Part shown: piece by piece, positions 25,041 to 34,109 of the stretch
Position numbering within the stretch: position 1 is the stretch's first letter
How the letters are laid out: the number at the start of each line of letters is the position of its first letter
Origin: an uncultured Odoribacter sp.
GTDB lineage: Bacteria > Bacteroidota > Bacteroidia > Bacteroidales > Marinifilaceae
Direction of reading: 5' to 3'
Length of the DNA stretch: 64,000 nt
Assembly: GCA_944321165.1 (NCBI GenBank)
Contig: CALUKE010000011.1
Span: 19,934-83,933, forward strand
Position numbers and translations under genes: made by a program
Notes under the pieces: model-generated
What the model was told of the DNA's origin: nothing
Database searches by the model: none
Seen by the model: only the letters and a program-made list of their open reading frames with translations

Positions 25041-27946
25041 TAATAACCGAAAATCTCTTCCGTTGAAACCCGCTGTACCGGCCCATACGAAGACAGTTTC
25101 TTCATATCGATTTCCTTTTCATTGCCAAGTACGCAATAAGTATATTTGCGTCCTTTCACCCACTTCTCCTGAAATTGCTGTACATCTTCCAGAGTCAGCG
25201 TCTGCAGTTCATCAAACAAAACCTTCCTCCGATCGATTTCCAATCCCAGATCTTTTGCCTCCATATAAGCATTGAAGACACCCGCTCCCGTGATCCGATT
25301 GGTACGCAAACGAGCCATCAATGCCTCCCTGGCCAGATGAAAGGCTGCTTCTGACCTCGGCATCTGATTGATAATTTCATCGAATGCCGCCAAAGCATCT
25401 CCCATTTTATCGTTTTGAGTAGCAATAAACGTATTATAAATATAGGGGTTTTCTACTCGCAAAGGTTCTATCAAACCGGCAGTTGCAGAGTAAGCCAATC
25501 CCCGAGCCTCCCGCAATTCCTGGAAAACGATCGAATTCATACCGCCACCGAAATACTCGTTATATAAAGTCGATACCGGATATATGCTCAAATCGAACTT
25601 TTCTCCCCGATTGGACAAAGCAGCCATGTACACCTGAGCGGCATCATACGGAGCCAGTAACACACTGTTTTCTGAGGTTTCCTTTATCGTAAAGGCCGAT
25701 GTCTGATCGACTGCAATTAAACTTTCGGGCACCTGATGATATTGATTCACTGCAGCAATGGCCTCTTCCTTGGATTTTGGACCATAATAAAGCACCGTAT
25801 GCGCAATTTTTCCCAGATCACGCAAATGAGCGAGCAACTCTTCCGATTTCAGATTTTGCAGTTCGGAAGTAGAAAGCACATTCGTGACTGGAGATTTCGG
25901 TCCGTAAAGTCCATATTGCACCAGCATCTGGAAATTGGTCTGTTGGTTAAACTTAGCATTGGTCCGTCCCTCCAGGATATCGATTTTCATATTTTCCAAT
26001 ACCTCCGAATCCGGCTGCGCATCTGCCAACAACGATTCAACCAGTTCCATGGCCGCTTCCATGTTTTCCGACAAACCGGAAACAGTTATATAGGAACGAT
26101 CCACACCGATGCGAATGCTGTAATCACAGGCCAATTGATAAAACGCCTCTTTTACCTCCTCCGGACTCAGTTTGGAAGTACCCAAATAATCCAGGTAATC
26201 CGCAGCCGTAGAAAGATAACGATCCTGCCCACTTCCCGTCGGGAATACATAGGTCAGCGTAAACAAATCATTGGTCGTATTTTTCTTATACCACACCGGC
26301 AAATCGGACTTGGCCTGTCCCTGTTCCATGTCGGTCGAAAAGTCTACAAATACCGGCTCTATCGGTTTCACCGCACTCTGTTGAATTTCTTGCAGGAAAG
26401 CGCTGCATTTGTCCCGATTGGTCATAATCGGAGTAATGTCCGGTTTCGTCATCTTCTTAACGCTTTCATCTTTCCCCTGACGTTTGTAAACCACCACATA
26501 ATTATCCTGCAAGTAAGTATTGGCAAACTCTACCAATTCCTGCTTCGTAATTTTGCTCATTCGATCGAGAGAAGCCACCTCATCGGCCCAAGAAGTTCCA
26601 TTGACAAACGACTGCACAAACCAGTCCGCCCGTTTTTCATTACTCTCCAACTGCTTCTGCAAATCCCGCTTATTATTGTTGATGGAAGCCGCCAGTAAAC
26701 TTTCGTCAAACGCGCCCTCTTTCAGTTTTTCGATTTCCTGTAGCAGAAGAGTCCGTACCTCTTCAAGCGACTGTCCGGACTTCGGATAACCTTCCATCAT
26801 GTAAAGGCTGTAATCTGCCATCATAAAAGGATAGGCTGCAGCTCCCAACAGAGTCTGCTGTTGATTGATATCCAAATCTATCAAACCGGCCTGCCCATTA
26901 TAGACTACTTGCGACAGCAGCGACAGCAATTCCGTCTGCTTTCCTCCGGGCAATCTCCACGCCAATGCTACACTCTCCGCCTCCGGACCGACCACCTCTT
27001 TCACAATCGGAGCCTGAATCGGCTGTTCGGATTGAAAATTCAACTTCGGCAAATTCGGATTGGGTTTCATGTCTCCGAAATAACGGTCAATGGTTTCAAT
27101 CATCATTTCCGGATCAAAATCTCCGGAAAGACAAATGGCCATGTTGTTCGGCACATACCATTCGGTATAGAATTTTTTAATATTGGTAATGGAGGGATTC
27201 TTTAAATTTTCCTGAGTTCCGAGTACCGTTTGAGTACCATAGGGATGGTGCGGAAAAAGAGCGGCCATCATCTGTTCCAAAACTTTTCGGTTGTCCTGGG
27301 TCAAAGACATGTTTTTTTCCTCATACACCGTTTCCAACTCTGTATGGAATCCCCGAATCACGGAATTCTGAAAACGGTCGGCCTGTATCCGGGCCCAGTT
27401 TTCCACCTGATTCGAAGGTATATCCTCCACAAAAACAGTCTGATCATATGAAGTATATGCATTCGTTCCCATTGCTCCGATGGCAGACATCAACTTGTCG
27501 TATTCGTTGGGGATAGCTATCTTCGAGGCTTCAAACGAAATGCTGTCAATCTGATGATACAAAGCCTCCCGTTGAGCTTCATCTGTCGTTTTCCGATATA
27601 CCTCAAACAAAGACTCGATCTGATCCAGCATCGGCTTTTCCAGTTCATAATTCTGGGTTCCAAAACTCTTCGTACCTTTGAACATCAAATGCTCAAAATA
27701 GTGTGCCAAACCGGTCGTTTCCGCCGGATCATTTTTTCCGCCGGCCCGAACAGCTATGTATGTCTGAATACGCGGTTGATCCTTATTTACTGTCATATAG
27801 ACTTTCAGACCATTTTCTAAGGTATAGATCCGGGCATTCAACGGATCACCGGGCACCGATTCATACCGATAACGTGAAGCATCTTCACAAGCAGCCATTC
27901 CCCAGACTACCAGGAACAGCCACAAAAGACGAAAAAGATTTCTCAT
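25040..27946 (-). CDS. M16-family zinc protease, lipoprotein, two tandem M16 units
   Basis: 968 residues. Lipobox GMAAC places lipid on C20, so the protein is in the periplasm or outer membrane. The N-terminal M16 unit has the inverted zinc motif HYFEH (82-86) and the downstream Glu region ETVYEEKNMSL. A second, inactive M16 unit covers about 560-960 (typical R/Y-rich pocket LREARGLAYSATA). Enzymes of this kind form a two-lobed chamber that degrades short unfolded peptides. The length matches the fused pitrilysin-like form common in Bacteroidota. No operon partner: 27 bp separate it from the flavin reductase-like gene upstream, which has the same direction, so co-transcription is possible. 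Confidence 0.92.
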   Translation of the reverse strand: MRNLFRLLWLFLVVWGMAACEDASRYRYESVPGDPLNARIYTLENGLKVYMTVNKDQPRIQTYIAVRAGGKNDPAETTGLAHYFEHLMFKGTKSFGTQNYELEKPMLDQIESLFEVYRKTTDEAQREALYHQIDSISFEASKIAIPNEYDKLMSAIGAMGTNAYTSYDQTVFVEDIPSNQVENWARIQADRFQNSVIRGFHTELETVYEEKNMSLTQDNRKVLEQMMAALFPHHPYGTQTVLGTQENLKNPSITNIKKFYTEWYVPNNMAICLSGDFDPEMMIETIDRYFGDMKPNPNLPKLNFQSEQPIQAPIVKEVVGPEAESVALAWRLPGGKQTELLSLLSQVVYNGQAGLIDLDINQQQTLLGAAAYPFMMADYSLYMMEGYPKSGQSLEEVRTLLLQEIEKLKEGAFDESLLAASINNNKRDLQKQLESNEKRADWFVQSFVNGTSWADEVASLDRMSKITKQELVEFANTYLQDNYVVVYKRQGKDESVKKMTKPDITPIMTNRDKCSAFLQEIQQSAVKPIEPVFVDFSTDMEQGQAKSDLPVWYKKNTTNDLFTLTYVFPTGSGQDRYLSTAADYLDYLGTSKLSPEEVKEAFYQLACDYSIRIGVDRSYITVSGLSENMEAAMELVESLLADAQPDSEVLENMKIDILEGRTNAKFNQQTNFQMLVQYGLYGPKSPVTNVLSTSELQNLKSEELLAHLRDLGKIAHTVLYYGPKSKEEAIAAVNQYHQVPESLIAVDQTSAFTIKETSENSVLLAPYDAAQVYMAALSNRGEKFDLSIYPVSTLYNEYFGGGMNSIVFQELREARGLAYSATAGLIEPLRVENPYIYNTFIATQNDKMGDALAAFDEIINQMPRSEAAFHLAREALMARLRTNRITGAGVFNAYMEAKDLGLEIDRRKVLFDELQTLTLEDVQQFQEKWVKGRKYTYCVLGNEKEIDMKKLSSYGPVQRVSTEEIFGY

Positions 27947-27973
27947 GGGTGATAACTAATTATTTATTAAAAA

Positions 27974-28552
27974 TCATGATTTCCTTTTTTTCTTTTTTTG
28001 AACAGACCAGCCAAATTTTCCGATCTTTTTTCCCAATTCAAAATATTCCCCATGCACATACACCAAAGGATTGGCCCGGTCGAGTTCAAATTTACCTGTT
28101 CCCGGATTCAGGTACGCATCATCGGCCTGCACATTCACGACTTCAGCAAGGAACATATCATGCGAGCCTAATGGTATGATCTCTTTGACCCGACATTCAA
28201 TACACACCGGAGCTTCTTCTACTGTCGGCGCATGCACCATTTCCGCCTTCCCCGGAGTAAGATGCATTTCTTCAAACTTCCGATAATCCCGTCCCGAACG
28301 GACACCACACCAATCTGTGGCAAAAGCCAAATCCGTTGTGGTCAGATTGATGACAAACTCCCGATATTTTTGCAAAATCGGATAGGAAAAACGCTCCGGT
28401 CTCACCGAAATATAACACAGCGGCGGATTCGTGCAAATCGTACCGGTCCACGCTACCGTAAACAAATTGTAATCTTCCGGGGTTCCACCGCAACTGACCA
28501 ATACGGCGGGTAAGGGATAGATCATCGTTCCCGGTTTCCAATGATGTTTCAT
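27974..28552 (-). CDS. Flavin reductase-like FMN-binding protein
   Basis: 192 residues when started at the ATG at 28552 (MKHHWKPGTMIYPLPAVLVS). A longer reading from 28585 lacks family support. It has the split-barrel flavin-binding fold signatures: PLPAVLVSCG, NLFTVAWTGTICTNPP, CYISVRPERFSYP and EFVINL near the start, then DMFLAEVVNV. Members bind FMN and reduce flavin or act on unknown substrates. The Lys-rich tail (VQKKKKRKS) is unusual but near the stop. It may be read together with the M16 protease gene downstream; no functional link is evident. Confidence 0.85.
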   Translation of the reverse strand: MKHHWKPGTMIYPLPAVLVSCGGTPEDYNLFTVAWTGTICTNPPLCYISVRPERFSYPILQKYREFVINLTTTDLAFATDWCGVRSGRDYRKFEEMHLTPGKAEMVHAPTVEEAPVCIECRVKEIIPLGSHDMFLAEVVNVQADDAYLNPGTGKFELDRANPLVYVHGEYFELGKKIGKFGWSVQKKKKRKS

Positions 28553-28593
28553 GTTTTTTTCTCTTATTATATCACAAAAACGCACACAAAAAT

Positions 28594-28636
28594 AAAAAAA
28601 GACGGAGGAATCTTTCTCTTCTCCTCCGTCTTTTTC
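28594..28636 (-). terminator. rocD terminator
   Basis: AAAAAGACGGAGGA / TCCTCCGTCTTTTT perfect long stem, able to stop transcription on either strand; it lies just after rocD on minus. Confidence 0.9.
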
Positions 28637-28675
28637 ATTTTTACTGATGATATTTCAAATCATCATCTTTCCATT

Positions 28676-29887
28676 TCATTCGAACTCTGCCATCGTATTT
28701 TCAATGATACCGATCGCTTCCATCAATTCCATTTTATTGATCACCAAAGGAGGTGCAAAACGAATGATATGCTGATGTGTCGGTTTTGCCAGCAATCCCT
28801 TATCCCGCAATTTCAAACAAACATCCCAAGCAGTCTTGCCGTTCTTCGGCTTGATGACCACCGCATTCAACAATCCTTTTCCTCTGACCAATTCCACCAT
28901 ATCGGAATGAATCTTACTCATTCGATCACGGAATACCTGGCCCAATTTTTCAGCATTTTCAGCCAACTTTTCATCCCGCACCACCTCCAAAGCAGCGATA
29001 GAAACTTTTGCAGCGATAGGATTACCGCCATAAGTGGAACCGTGTTCTCCCGGTTTGATACATAACATGATATCGTCATCCGCCAAGACACAGGACACCG
29101 GCATCATACCACCGGACAAGGCTTTGCCCAGAACTAAAATATCCGGACGAACTCCCTCATGATCACAAGCCAATAACTTTCCGGTACGAGCAATACCCGT
29201 TTGTACTTCATCGGCGATAAACAGTACATTCTTGGCCTTACACAAATCATAGGCTTTTTTCAGATAACCGTCGTCCGGAACAAATACTCCCGCTTCCCCC
29301 TGTATGGGTTCCAGCAAAAAGCCGGCGACATCCGGATCCTGCAGTGCGTTCTCCAAAGCCGGAATATCATTGTACGGAATCTTCACAAATCCCGGTGTAA
29401 AAGGTCCATATCCCCCATAAGATTCCGGATCATTCGACAAAGAAACGATCGTAATGGTCCGTCCATGGAAATTACCGTCACAAACAATGATTTTCGCCTT
29501 TCCATCGGGAATTCCCTTTTTCATATAAGCCCATTTCCGACATAGTTTTAAAGCCGTTTCATCCGCCTCTGCCCCTGTATTCATCGGCAACACTTTATCA
29601 TAACCGAAATATTTGGTTACAAATTCCTCCCATTCTCCCAACACATCATTATAAAAAGCCCGCGAGGTCAGTGCCAGTTTTTGGGCTTGATCCACCATGG
29701 CCTTCACTATCTTAGGATGACAATGTCCCTGATTTACTGCAGAATAAGCAGATAGAAAATCAAAATATCTTTTCCCATCCGTATCCCAGACATAAATCCC
29801 CTCTCCCCGTTCCAGTACCACGGGTAGCGGATGATAGTTGTGAGCCCCGTAACGGGCTTCTCTGTCCATAAATTCTTGTGCGGTCAT
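28676..29887 (-). CDS. rocD: Ornithine aminotransferase
   Basis: 403 residues. Class III PLP aminotransferase that turns ornithine and 2-oxoglutarate into glutamate semialdehyde and glutamate, linking arginine, proline and glutamate metabolism. Signatures: [63 protein letters not shown] with Asp226, and PLP Lys255 in [10 protein letters not shown]. The N-terminal motif and HCHP distinguish it from acetylornithine and GABA aminotransferases, which are the main alternatives. Appears to be a single-gene unit. Confidence 0.93.
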   Translation of the reverse strand: MTAQEFMDREARYGAHNYHPLPVVLERGEGIYVWDTDGKRYFDFLSAYSAVNQGHCHPKIVKAMVDQAQKLALTSRAFYNDVLGEWEEFVTKYFGYDKVLPMNTGAEADETALKLCRKWAYMKKGIPDGKAKIIVCDGNFHGRTITIVSLSNDPESYGGYGPFTPGFVKIPYNDIPALENALQDPDVAGFLLEPIQGEAGVFVPDDGYLKKAYDLCKAKNVLFIADEVQTGIARTGKLLACDHEGVRPDILVLGKALSGGMMPVSCVLADDDIMLCIKPGEHGSTYGGNPIAAKVSIAALEVVRDEKLAENAEKLGQVFRDRMSKIHSDMVELVRGKGLLNAVVIKPKNGKTAWDVCLKLRDKGLLAKPTHQHIIRFAPPLVINKMELMEAIGIIENTMAEFE

Positions 29888-30021
29888 AATATCTAAAGTT
29901 TAAGTTCGTAATCGTTTGCAGCCTGCAATTTGAAAAAAAAACAGCACATTCGAAACAATTTCTCCCTATTTTTTATTAAAAACATCTGAAAAGAAACGGA
30001 ATTCTTCTACCTCATCCGCCA

Positions 30022-30558
30022 TCAAACATCTCCTAAAAGAAAAAGCAACAAAACCAGGTATTCCTTCGATAAAAATTGGCGCAAAGCAGCATAGGCATTC
30101 TTCTTCAAAGTCTTAACCGTATTCACGGAAACGCCCAGTCTCTTTCCGATTTCCGCATTGTTAAGTCCTTCCATTCCGAGCAAAATAATCTGCCTACTCT
30201 GTGACGGCAAACGGTTTATCGCAATATGCAGAATCCGAAAAGTCTCCTGTCGAGTCACCTCTTTTAAAAAGACAGGATCATCCACACTTTCCTGTTGAAG
30301 ATGCTCCAAACAATAATTGGAAGCTGCTTTCTGGTGTTTTAACCAATCCAGACAAAGATTCCGTGCAGCCGTATACAAAAAAGCCTTAGCATTCTCCATG
30401 CCTCCGAATTCTTCCCACCGTTCATACACCTTGACAAATACTTCCTGGGCTATATCATATACTTCCTCCTCACCGGAATACCTTTTTATAAACTGACAAA
30501 CCGGAATAAAATAACTTTCGAAAAAGAATTTAAAGTCTCTGTTCTCCGTCTTAAACAT
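30022..30558 (-). CDS. ECF-type RNA polymerase sigma factor
   Basis: 178 residues from the ATG at 30558; longer readings begin at non-ATG codons and would overlap the upstream gene. Sigma region 2 is seen in YDIAQEVFVKVYERW and AKAFLYTAARNLCLDWLKH. Region 4 has LPSQSRQIILLGMEGLNNAEIG and the helix-turn-helix GVSVNTVKTLKKNAYAALRQ. A short hydrophobic tail (LVLLLFLLGDV) is common in Bacteroidota ECF factors. No FecR-type anti-sigma or SusC/D genes lie next to it, so its regulon cannot be inferred. It has its own promoter. Confidence 0.92.
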   Translation of the reverse strand: MFKTENRDFKFFFESYFIPVCQFIKRYSGEEEVYDIAQEVFVKVYERWEEFGGMENAKAFLYTAARNLCLDWLKHQKAASNYCLEHLQQESVDDPVFLKEVTRQETFRILHIAINRLPSQSRQIILLGMEGLNNAEIGKRLGVSVNTVKTLKKNAYAALRQFLSKEYLVLLLFLLGDV

Positions 30559-30579
30559 ATGCAATACACGTTCGTGGAA

Positions 30580-30609
30580 CAAAAATACAATTTTTTGCCA
30601 TCTTATCAA
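30580..30609 (-). promoter_or_regulatory. ECF sigma gene promoter inside the end of the upstream gene
   Basis: Minus strand: -7 TATTTTTG (30580-30587), 19-bp spacer, TTG at 30607-30609 as a -33 element. The -33 element overlaps the stop region of the upstream gene. Confidence 0.6.
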
Positions 30610-31391
30610 CGATGATATTGACCTTTATCTTTTACCAAAATCACTTTTAAATCCGGATCATCCAGCATTTTATGCCCTATGGGTGAAAGTAGCAGCTGAA
30701 ATTGAGTTGTCCGATGTTTCCAAGTCAGCAGATCGATAGAACGATTCAACTTTTCTTTTATAGTTGAATACCACCATCCTGGAAAGGAAAGAGCTTTTAC
30801 AATTTTATGATCGACGGCCTTTCTTAATTTCACCATATAAGAATCAATCTTTTCATCATCCAATTGCGATGGATTTTCCCACTCTATGTATAAAGAAGTA
30901 TAGTATCCTGCTTTCGTAAACTGCTCCAAAGCCTGCCAGCAACGACTTTCCACAATCAAACGCTCCTTGCCGATCCCATATAGCGAAAGCAAACTATCCA
31001 AACAATTCTTCATGGCAGAAACATTATCCAAAGAAAGATTTTTGATATCCATCCACAGATTTCCGCCATAATACTGAATATAAGAAAAATAAGGCTCTAT
31101 CGACAAATGAAAGGTTGTATCTGCATCGTGCGTCACATCGAAAACCGAATCCCGACGAAAAATAATATCCACTTCAAAATTACGATATTCATTCTGATGC
31201 TCCAGTAACTTTTCCATCGAGTTACAACGATGCAACCAGATCTTATCCGGATAATCCCCGATCTCCTGTATGGCACAAGTACACCACATCACCAGAATGA
31301 TCGCCATTCCCACCGCTATATAACTAAAAGCACGCACACCATTTTTTTTACTCTGATAAAGGTAGTTAAAAAAATATTTCCGAGCGACCAA
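30606..31391 (-). CDS. Membrane-anchored GDPD/menorin-like TIM-barrel protein
   Basis: 261 residues. One N-terminal membrane segment (about 22-43) with a basic cytoplasmic start. The outer domain begins WLHRCNSMEKLLEH and continues FEVDIIFRRDSVFDVTHD and LWMDIKNLS. These are placed like the active-site His, Glu-x-Asp, His-Asp and Asp-x-Lys of glycerophosphodiester phosphodiesterases and the FAM151/menorin group. A periplasmic phosphodiesterase or a non-catalytic relative is therefore suggested; the substrate is unknown. It reaches almost to the ECF sigma gene, which may be read partly with it. Confidence 0.5.
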   Translation of the reverse strand: MVARKYFFNYLYQSKKNGVRAFSYIAVGMAIILVMWCTCAIQEIGDYPDKIWLHRCNSMEKLLEHQNEYRNFEVDIIFRRDSVFDVTHDADTTFHLSIEPYFSYIQYYGGNLWMDIKNLSLDNVSAMKNCLDSLLSLYGIGKERLIVESRCWQALEQFTKAGYYTSLYIEWENPSQLDDEKIDSYMVKLRKAVDHKIVKALSFPGWWYSTIKEKLNRSIDLLTWKHRTTQFQLLLSPIGHKMLDDPDLKVILVKDKGQYHR

Positions 31392-31456
31392 AATCGACCA
31401 AACACCGATTTATTTCGACGAAATAGATGTATTTTTTACAATTTTAAGTAAAACAT

Positions 31457-31499
31457 AAAATGTTTCCCACAAACTGAATAAATTTACGGGAAACATTTT
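31457..31499 (-). terminator. Terminator after the GH84 gene
   Basis: AAAATGTTTCCC / GGGAAACATTTT stem with a 19-base loop, between the GH84 stop codon and the next minus-strand gene. Confidence 0.78.
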
Positions 31500-31535
31500 A
31501 CACTTGATTGAATTTCAAAGTTAAAACCATTCCAT

Positions 31536-34097
31536 CTATGGCATCGGGATCAATTCATAAATACAGCCCTTTCCACTGACTCTAACAGAAACGACTCCCT
31601 CACACAACGGCACTCGTGCATAGGCCGTACGGACAATCGTTTCAGCAAGCACAGCTCCTGCCGCATCCAGCAATTCAAATTTAAGATCATTTTCCGAATG
31701 CCCACAAAGAACCACATAAGCATCAATATCCGGCTCAACTCCATAGACAAATTCCTCTCCTACCTCGCAAAACGTATCAAGTCGACCATCAAAAGCAGGC
31801 AATACCGACTGTACATCAGCAGCCTTTATATCAAAACCGAGCGAAGACTCTGTCAGCGGATTGATCTCAAAAGATCGTACGGCGGCGTAATTGGTCTTGT
31901 CGGAAGGTAACTTGCGGATACGTACATACCTTGCCTTCACAGCGGTACCGTTCCATTGAATCACATACTGCCTCACAAGCGAATCCAGAAGGACTTCCCA
32001 CGTTCTACCATCCGCAGAACATTCCAGTACGGCATGATCAAAATAATCCACATCATCCACGGAATTACGGCCTTGATACACAGAAATTCTATTTACTGCA
32101 AAAACGGCCCCCAGATCCACCCCGATCCAATCGTCCGTATGCTGAGCCTCACCGGAAGTATAATAAGTGGTCGAATCGTTGTCAAACATCAGATCTGTTA
32201 AAACAGTCCTTCCGTTTGCAAAAGAAGAAATTCCCCGAAGGAACATCGGTCGATCAGGAAATACCTTCAAGGCAAAAGCTTCTGCCATATCGGACATGAT
32301 ATTTTCATAGAACGGCTGAAGCTTCATGGTTCCGGACTTATGTTCCATATACATCCGACGATCTTCCGTAGTCATCAGAGTACGGATATAAGACTCCCAA
32401 AAAAGCGAATCGCTCATACCACCGAGATACGAACGAGCCAGATCAATGGCAGCCCGTCCTCGAGCCCCCAGTTTACCAAACTCCAGCAACCATGGTTTCA
32501 ATTCATTATACAATTCCCGATCGGCACAACCGCTGTCCATCTGCATCGGTACCATTTCGATTTTCACAAATTCCTCTCTCAATCTTGCAGCAGCCTCATC
32601 CGACCAGTCTGCCATACGGAACGTTGCAGTCTCCCAGGATTCATCCCTGCGATATCCCGTTTCGGTATCACACGAATGTATGGCAAAAGTCCTGTACGCA
32701 TCATGAACATCTGGCACCAGCACGGTGATTCCCCGTTCCCAGTTGTCCAGAGGATTGTAATCAGACACATTCCAAGCATAATCCGCCACTCCGTACAGCG
32801 CCAGCTTCGAGGCAGACCCGTGTTCCATGGGATTGGAAACGATTCCACACAGATCGGAACGGGTCAGCGTCGTATCAAGTCCATATACCGGCCCTTGCAT
32901 AACAATATTCCGGGCATAATCCGTCACCGGATAATTCCACCAATAATAGGCCGGTCTGTTGATTCTGGAATTGATCCACTGCATCGTCCGGGGAGTGAGA
33001 TCACTGCAAACCACATCTCCAGTCCAAAAAACCTTGATATCAGGATCCAAAGTCCGGCCATATACGGCCAAACTTCCCTGCGGCCCAGGATTCGCCCAAA
33101 GCCTGGAATAATCTGTCGGACATACCGTAAGCGATGAGACATCTCCTTTGGCCTTCACGAACTCCCGGTTCAACCGGTTCATCAGTTCCACCTGCCGGAC
33201 AGGATCCGTTCCTTCTCCGGATATATCATCAAAAAAAACAGCAAAAGACCTGACCCCAAGTTCATACATCCAGTTAAATTTTCTCAGCAAATGGTTGTAA
33301 TCCTCTTCATTCCATTTTATATCCTGTCCCGGATGGATGGCCCAAACAAACTCCACCCGATTTCTACGACAAGCATCCACAAGTTCTCTGATATTCTGTG
33401 CCTGTTTCTCTGGATAAGGTTTTCTCCAGTCCGGACTGCTGTGATATGGATCGTCCTTAGGCCCATACAGATAAGTATTCATCTTGTATCTACCGTAAAA
33501 ATCCACCAAAGCAAGCCGAACCGCATGAGTCCACGGATTGCCGTAGAATCCTTCCACCACACCTCTGAAGGGCAAATCAGGCCAATCTCTTACTTCCACA
33601 AAAGGAAGACGGCCCCCAGCCGACACCGGACTTTGCACCAATTCCCGAAGAGTTTGAATGCCATAAAAAGCCCCGATTTCATCATAACCGGTAATTTCAA
33701 TGCCATTTTTATCTACACGGAGCACATAAGCGCCCGACACCTCTTTCACTCCTTGCTTTGCTACAAGCTTCGGACGAAAACGAACAGTCACTTTCACCTT
33801 TGCAGAACGCTTCTGTTCAAGAAAAGAAAAATCTTTAGCGAAACATCCCTCGACATCTCTTATAGAAACGCCATCGGACAAATCCAGCGTTTTATTCCTA
33901 TCCACTGAAATATACTGTGGTTGAGGATTTATGATTATGCCGTCGTGATCCAGCACTCTACCTGGAACCGGAAGACATACCTGCTTCTCCGATCTCTGCA
34001 AAGACAGATCAAAATTCTGCTCCTGCGCATACACCATTGTACACCACAACCCCCCAACAAGGGTCATAAAAAAACCGATAATCCGATGACTCCACAT
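31536..34097 (-). CDS. GH84 beta-N-acetylglucosaminidase (O-GlcNAcase-like) with C-terminal F5/8-type domain
   Basis: 853 residues. Signal peptide to about residue 24 (GLWCTMVYAQE). The N-terminal GH20b-like domain (about 35-170) leads into the GH84 barrel: FRGVVEGFYGNPWTH, NTYLYGPKDDPYH, then the catalytic Asp pair D290-D291 in AVFFDDISGEG. A discoidin/F5-8C sugar-binding domain lies at about 630-780 (FDNDSTTYYTSGEAQ, WIGVDLG). The enzyme releases terminal beta-GlcNAc by substrate-assisted catalysis, from host O-glycans or hyaluronan-type chains. It follows the GH31 gene by 12 bp, so the two form an operon. Close in plan to the characterised Bacteroides GH84 enzymes but longer. Confidence 0.94.
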   Translation of the reverse strand: MWSHRIIGFFMTLVGGLWCTMVYAQEQNFDLSLQRSEKQVCLPVPGRVLDHDGIIINPQPQYISVDRNKTLDLSDGVSIRDVEGCFAKDFSFLEQKRSAKVKVTVRFRPKLVAKQGVKEVSGAYVLRVDKNGIEITGYDEIGAFYGIQTLRELVQSPVSAGGRLPFVEVRDWPDLPFRGVVEGFYGNPWTHAVRLALVDFYGRYKMNTYLYGPKDDPYHSSPDWRKPYPEKQAQNIRELVDACRRNRVEFVWAIHPGQDIKWNEEDYNHLLRKFNWMYELGVRSFAVFFDDISGEGTDPVRQVELMNRLNREFVKAKGDVSSLTVCPTDYSRLWANPGPQGSLAVYGRTLDPDIKVFWTGDVVCSDLTPRTMQWINSRINRPAYYWWNYPVTDYARNIVMQGPVYGLDTTLTRSDLCGIVSNPMEHGSASKLALYGVADYAWNVSDYNPLDNWERGITVLVPDVHDAYRTFAIHSCDTETGYRRDESWETATFRMADWSDEAAARLREEFVKIEMVPMQMDSGCADRELYNELKPWLLEFGKLGARGRAAIDLARSYLGGMSDSLFWESYIRTLMTTEDRRMYMEHKSGTMKLQPFYENIMSDMAEAFALKVFPDRPMFLRGISSFANGRTVLTDLMFDNDSTTYYTSGEAQHTDDWIGVDLGAVFAVNRISVYQGRNSVDDVDYFDHAVLECSADGRTWEVLLDSLVRQYVIQWNGTAVKARYVRIRKLPSDKTNYAAVRSFEINPLTESSLGFDIKAADVQSVLPAFDGRLDTFCEVGEEFVYGVEPDIDAYVVLCGHSENDLKFELLDAAGAVLAETIVRTAYARVPLCEGVVSVRVSGKGCIYELIPMP

Positions 34098-34109
34098 AAT
34101 AAAATATAC

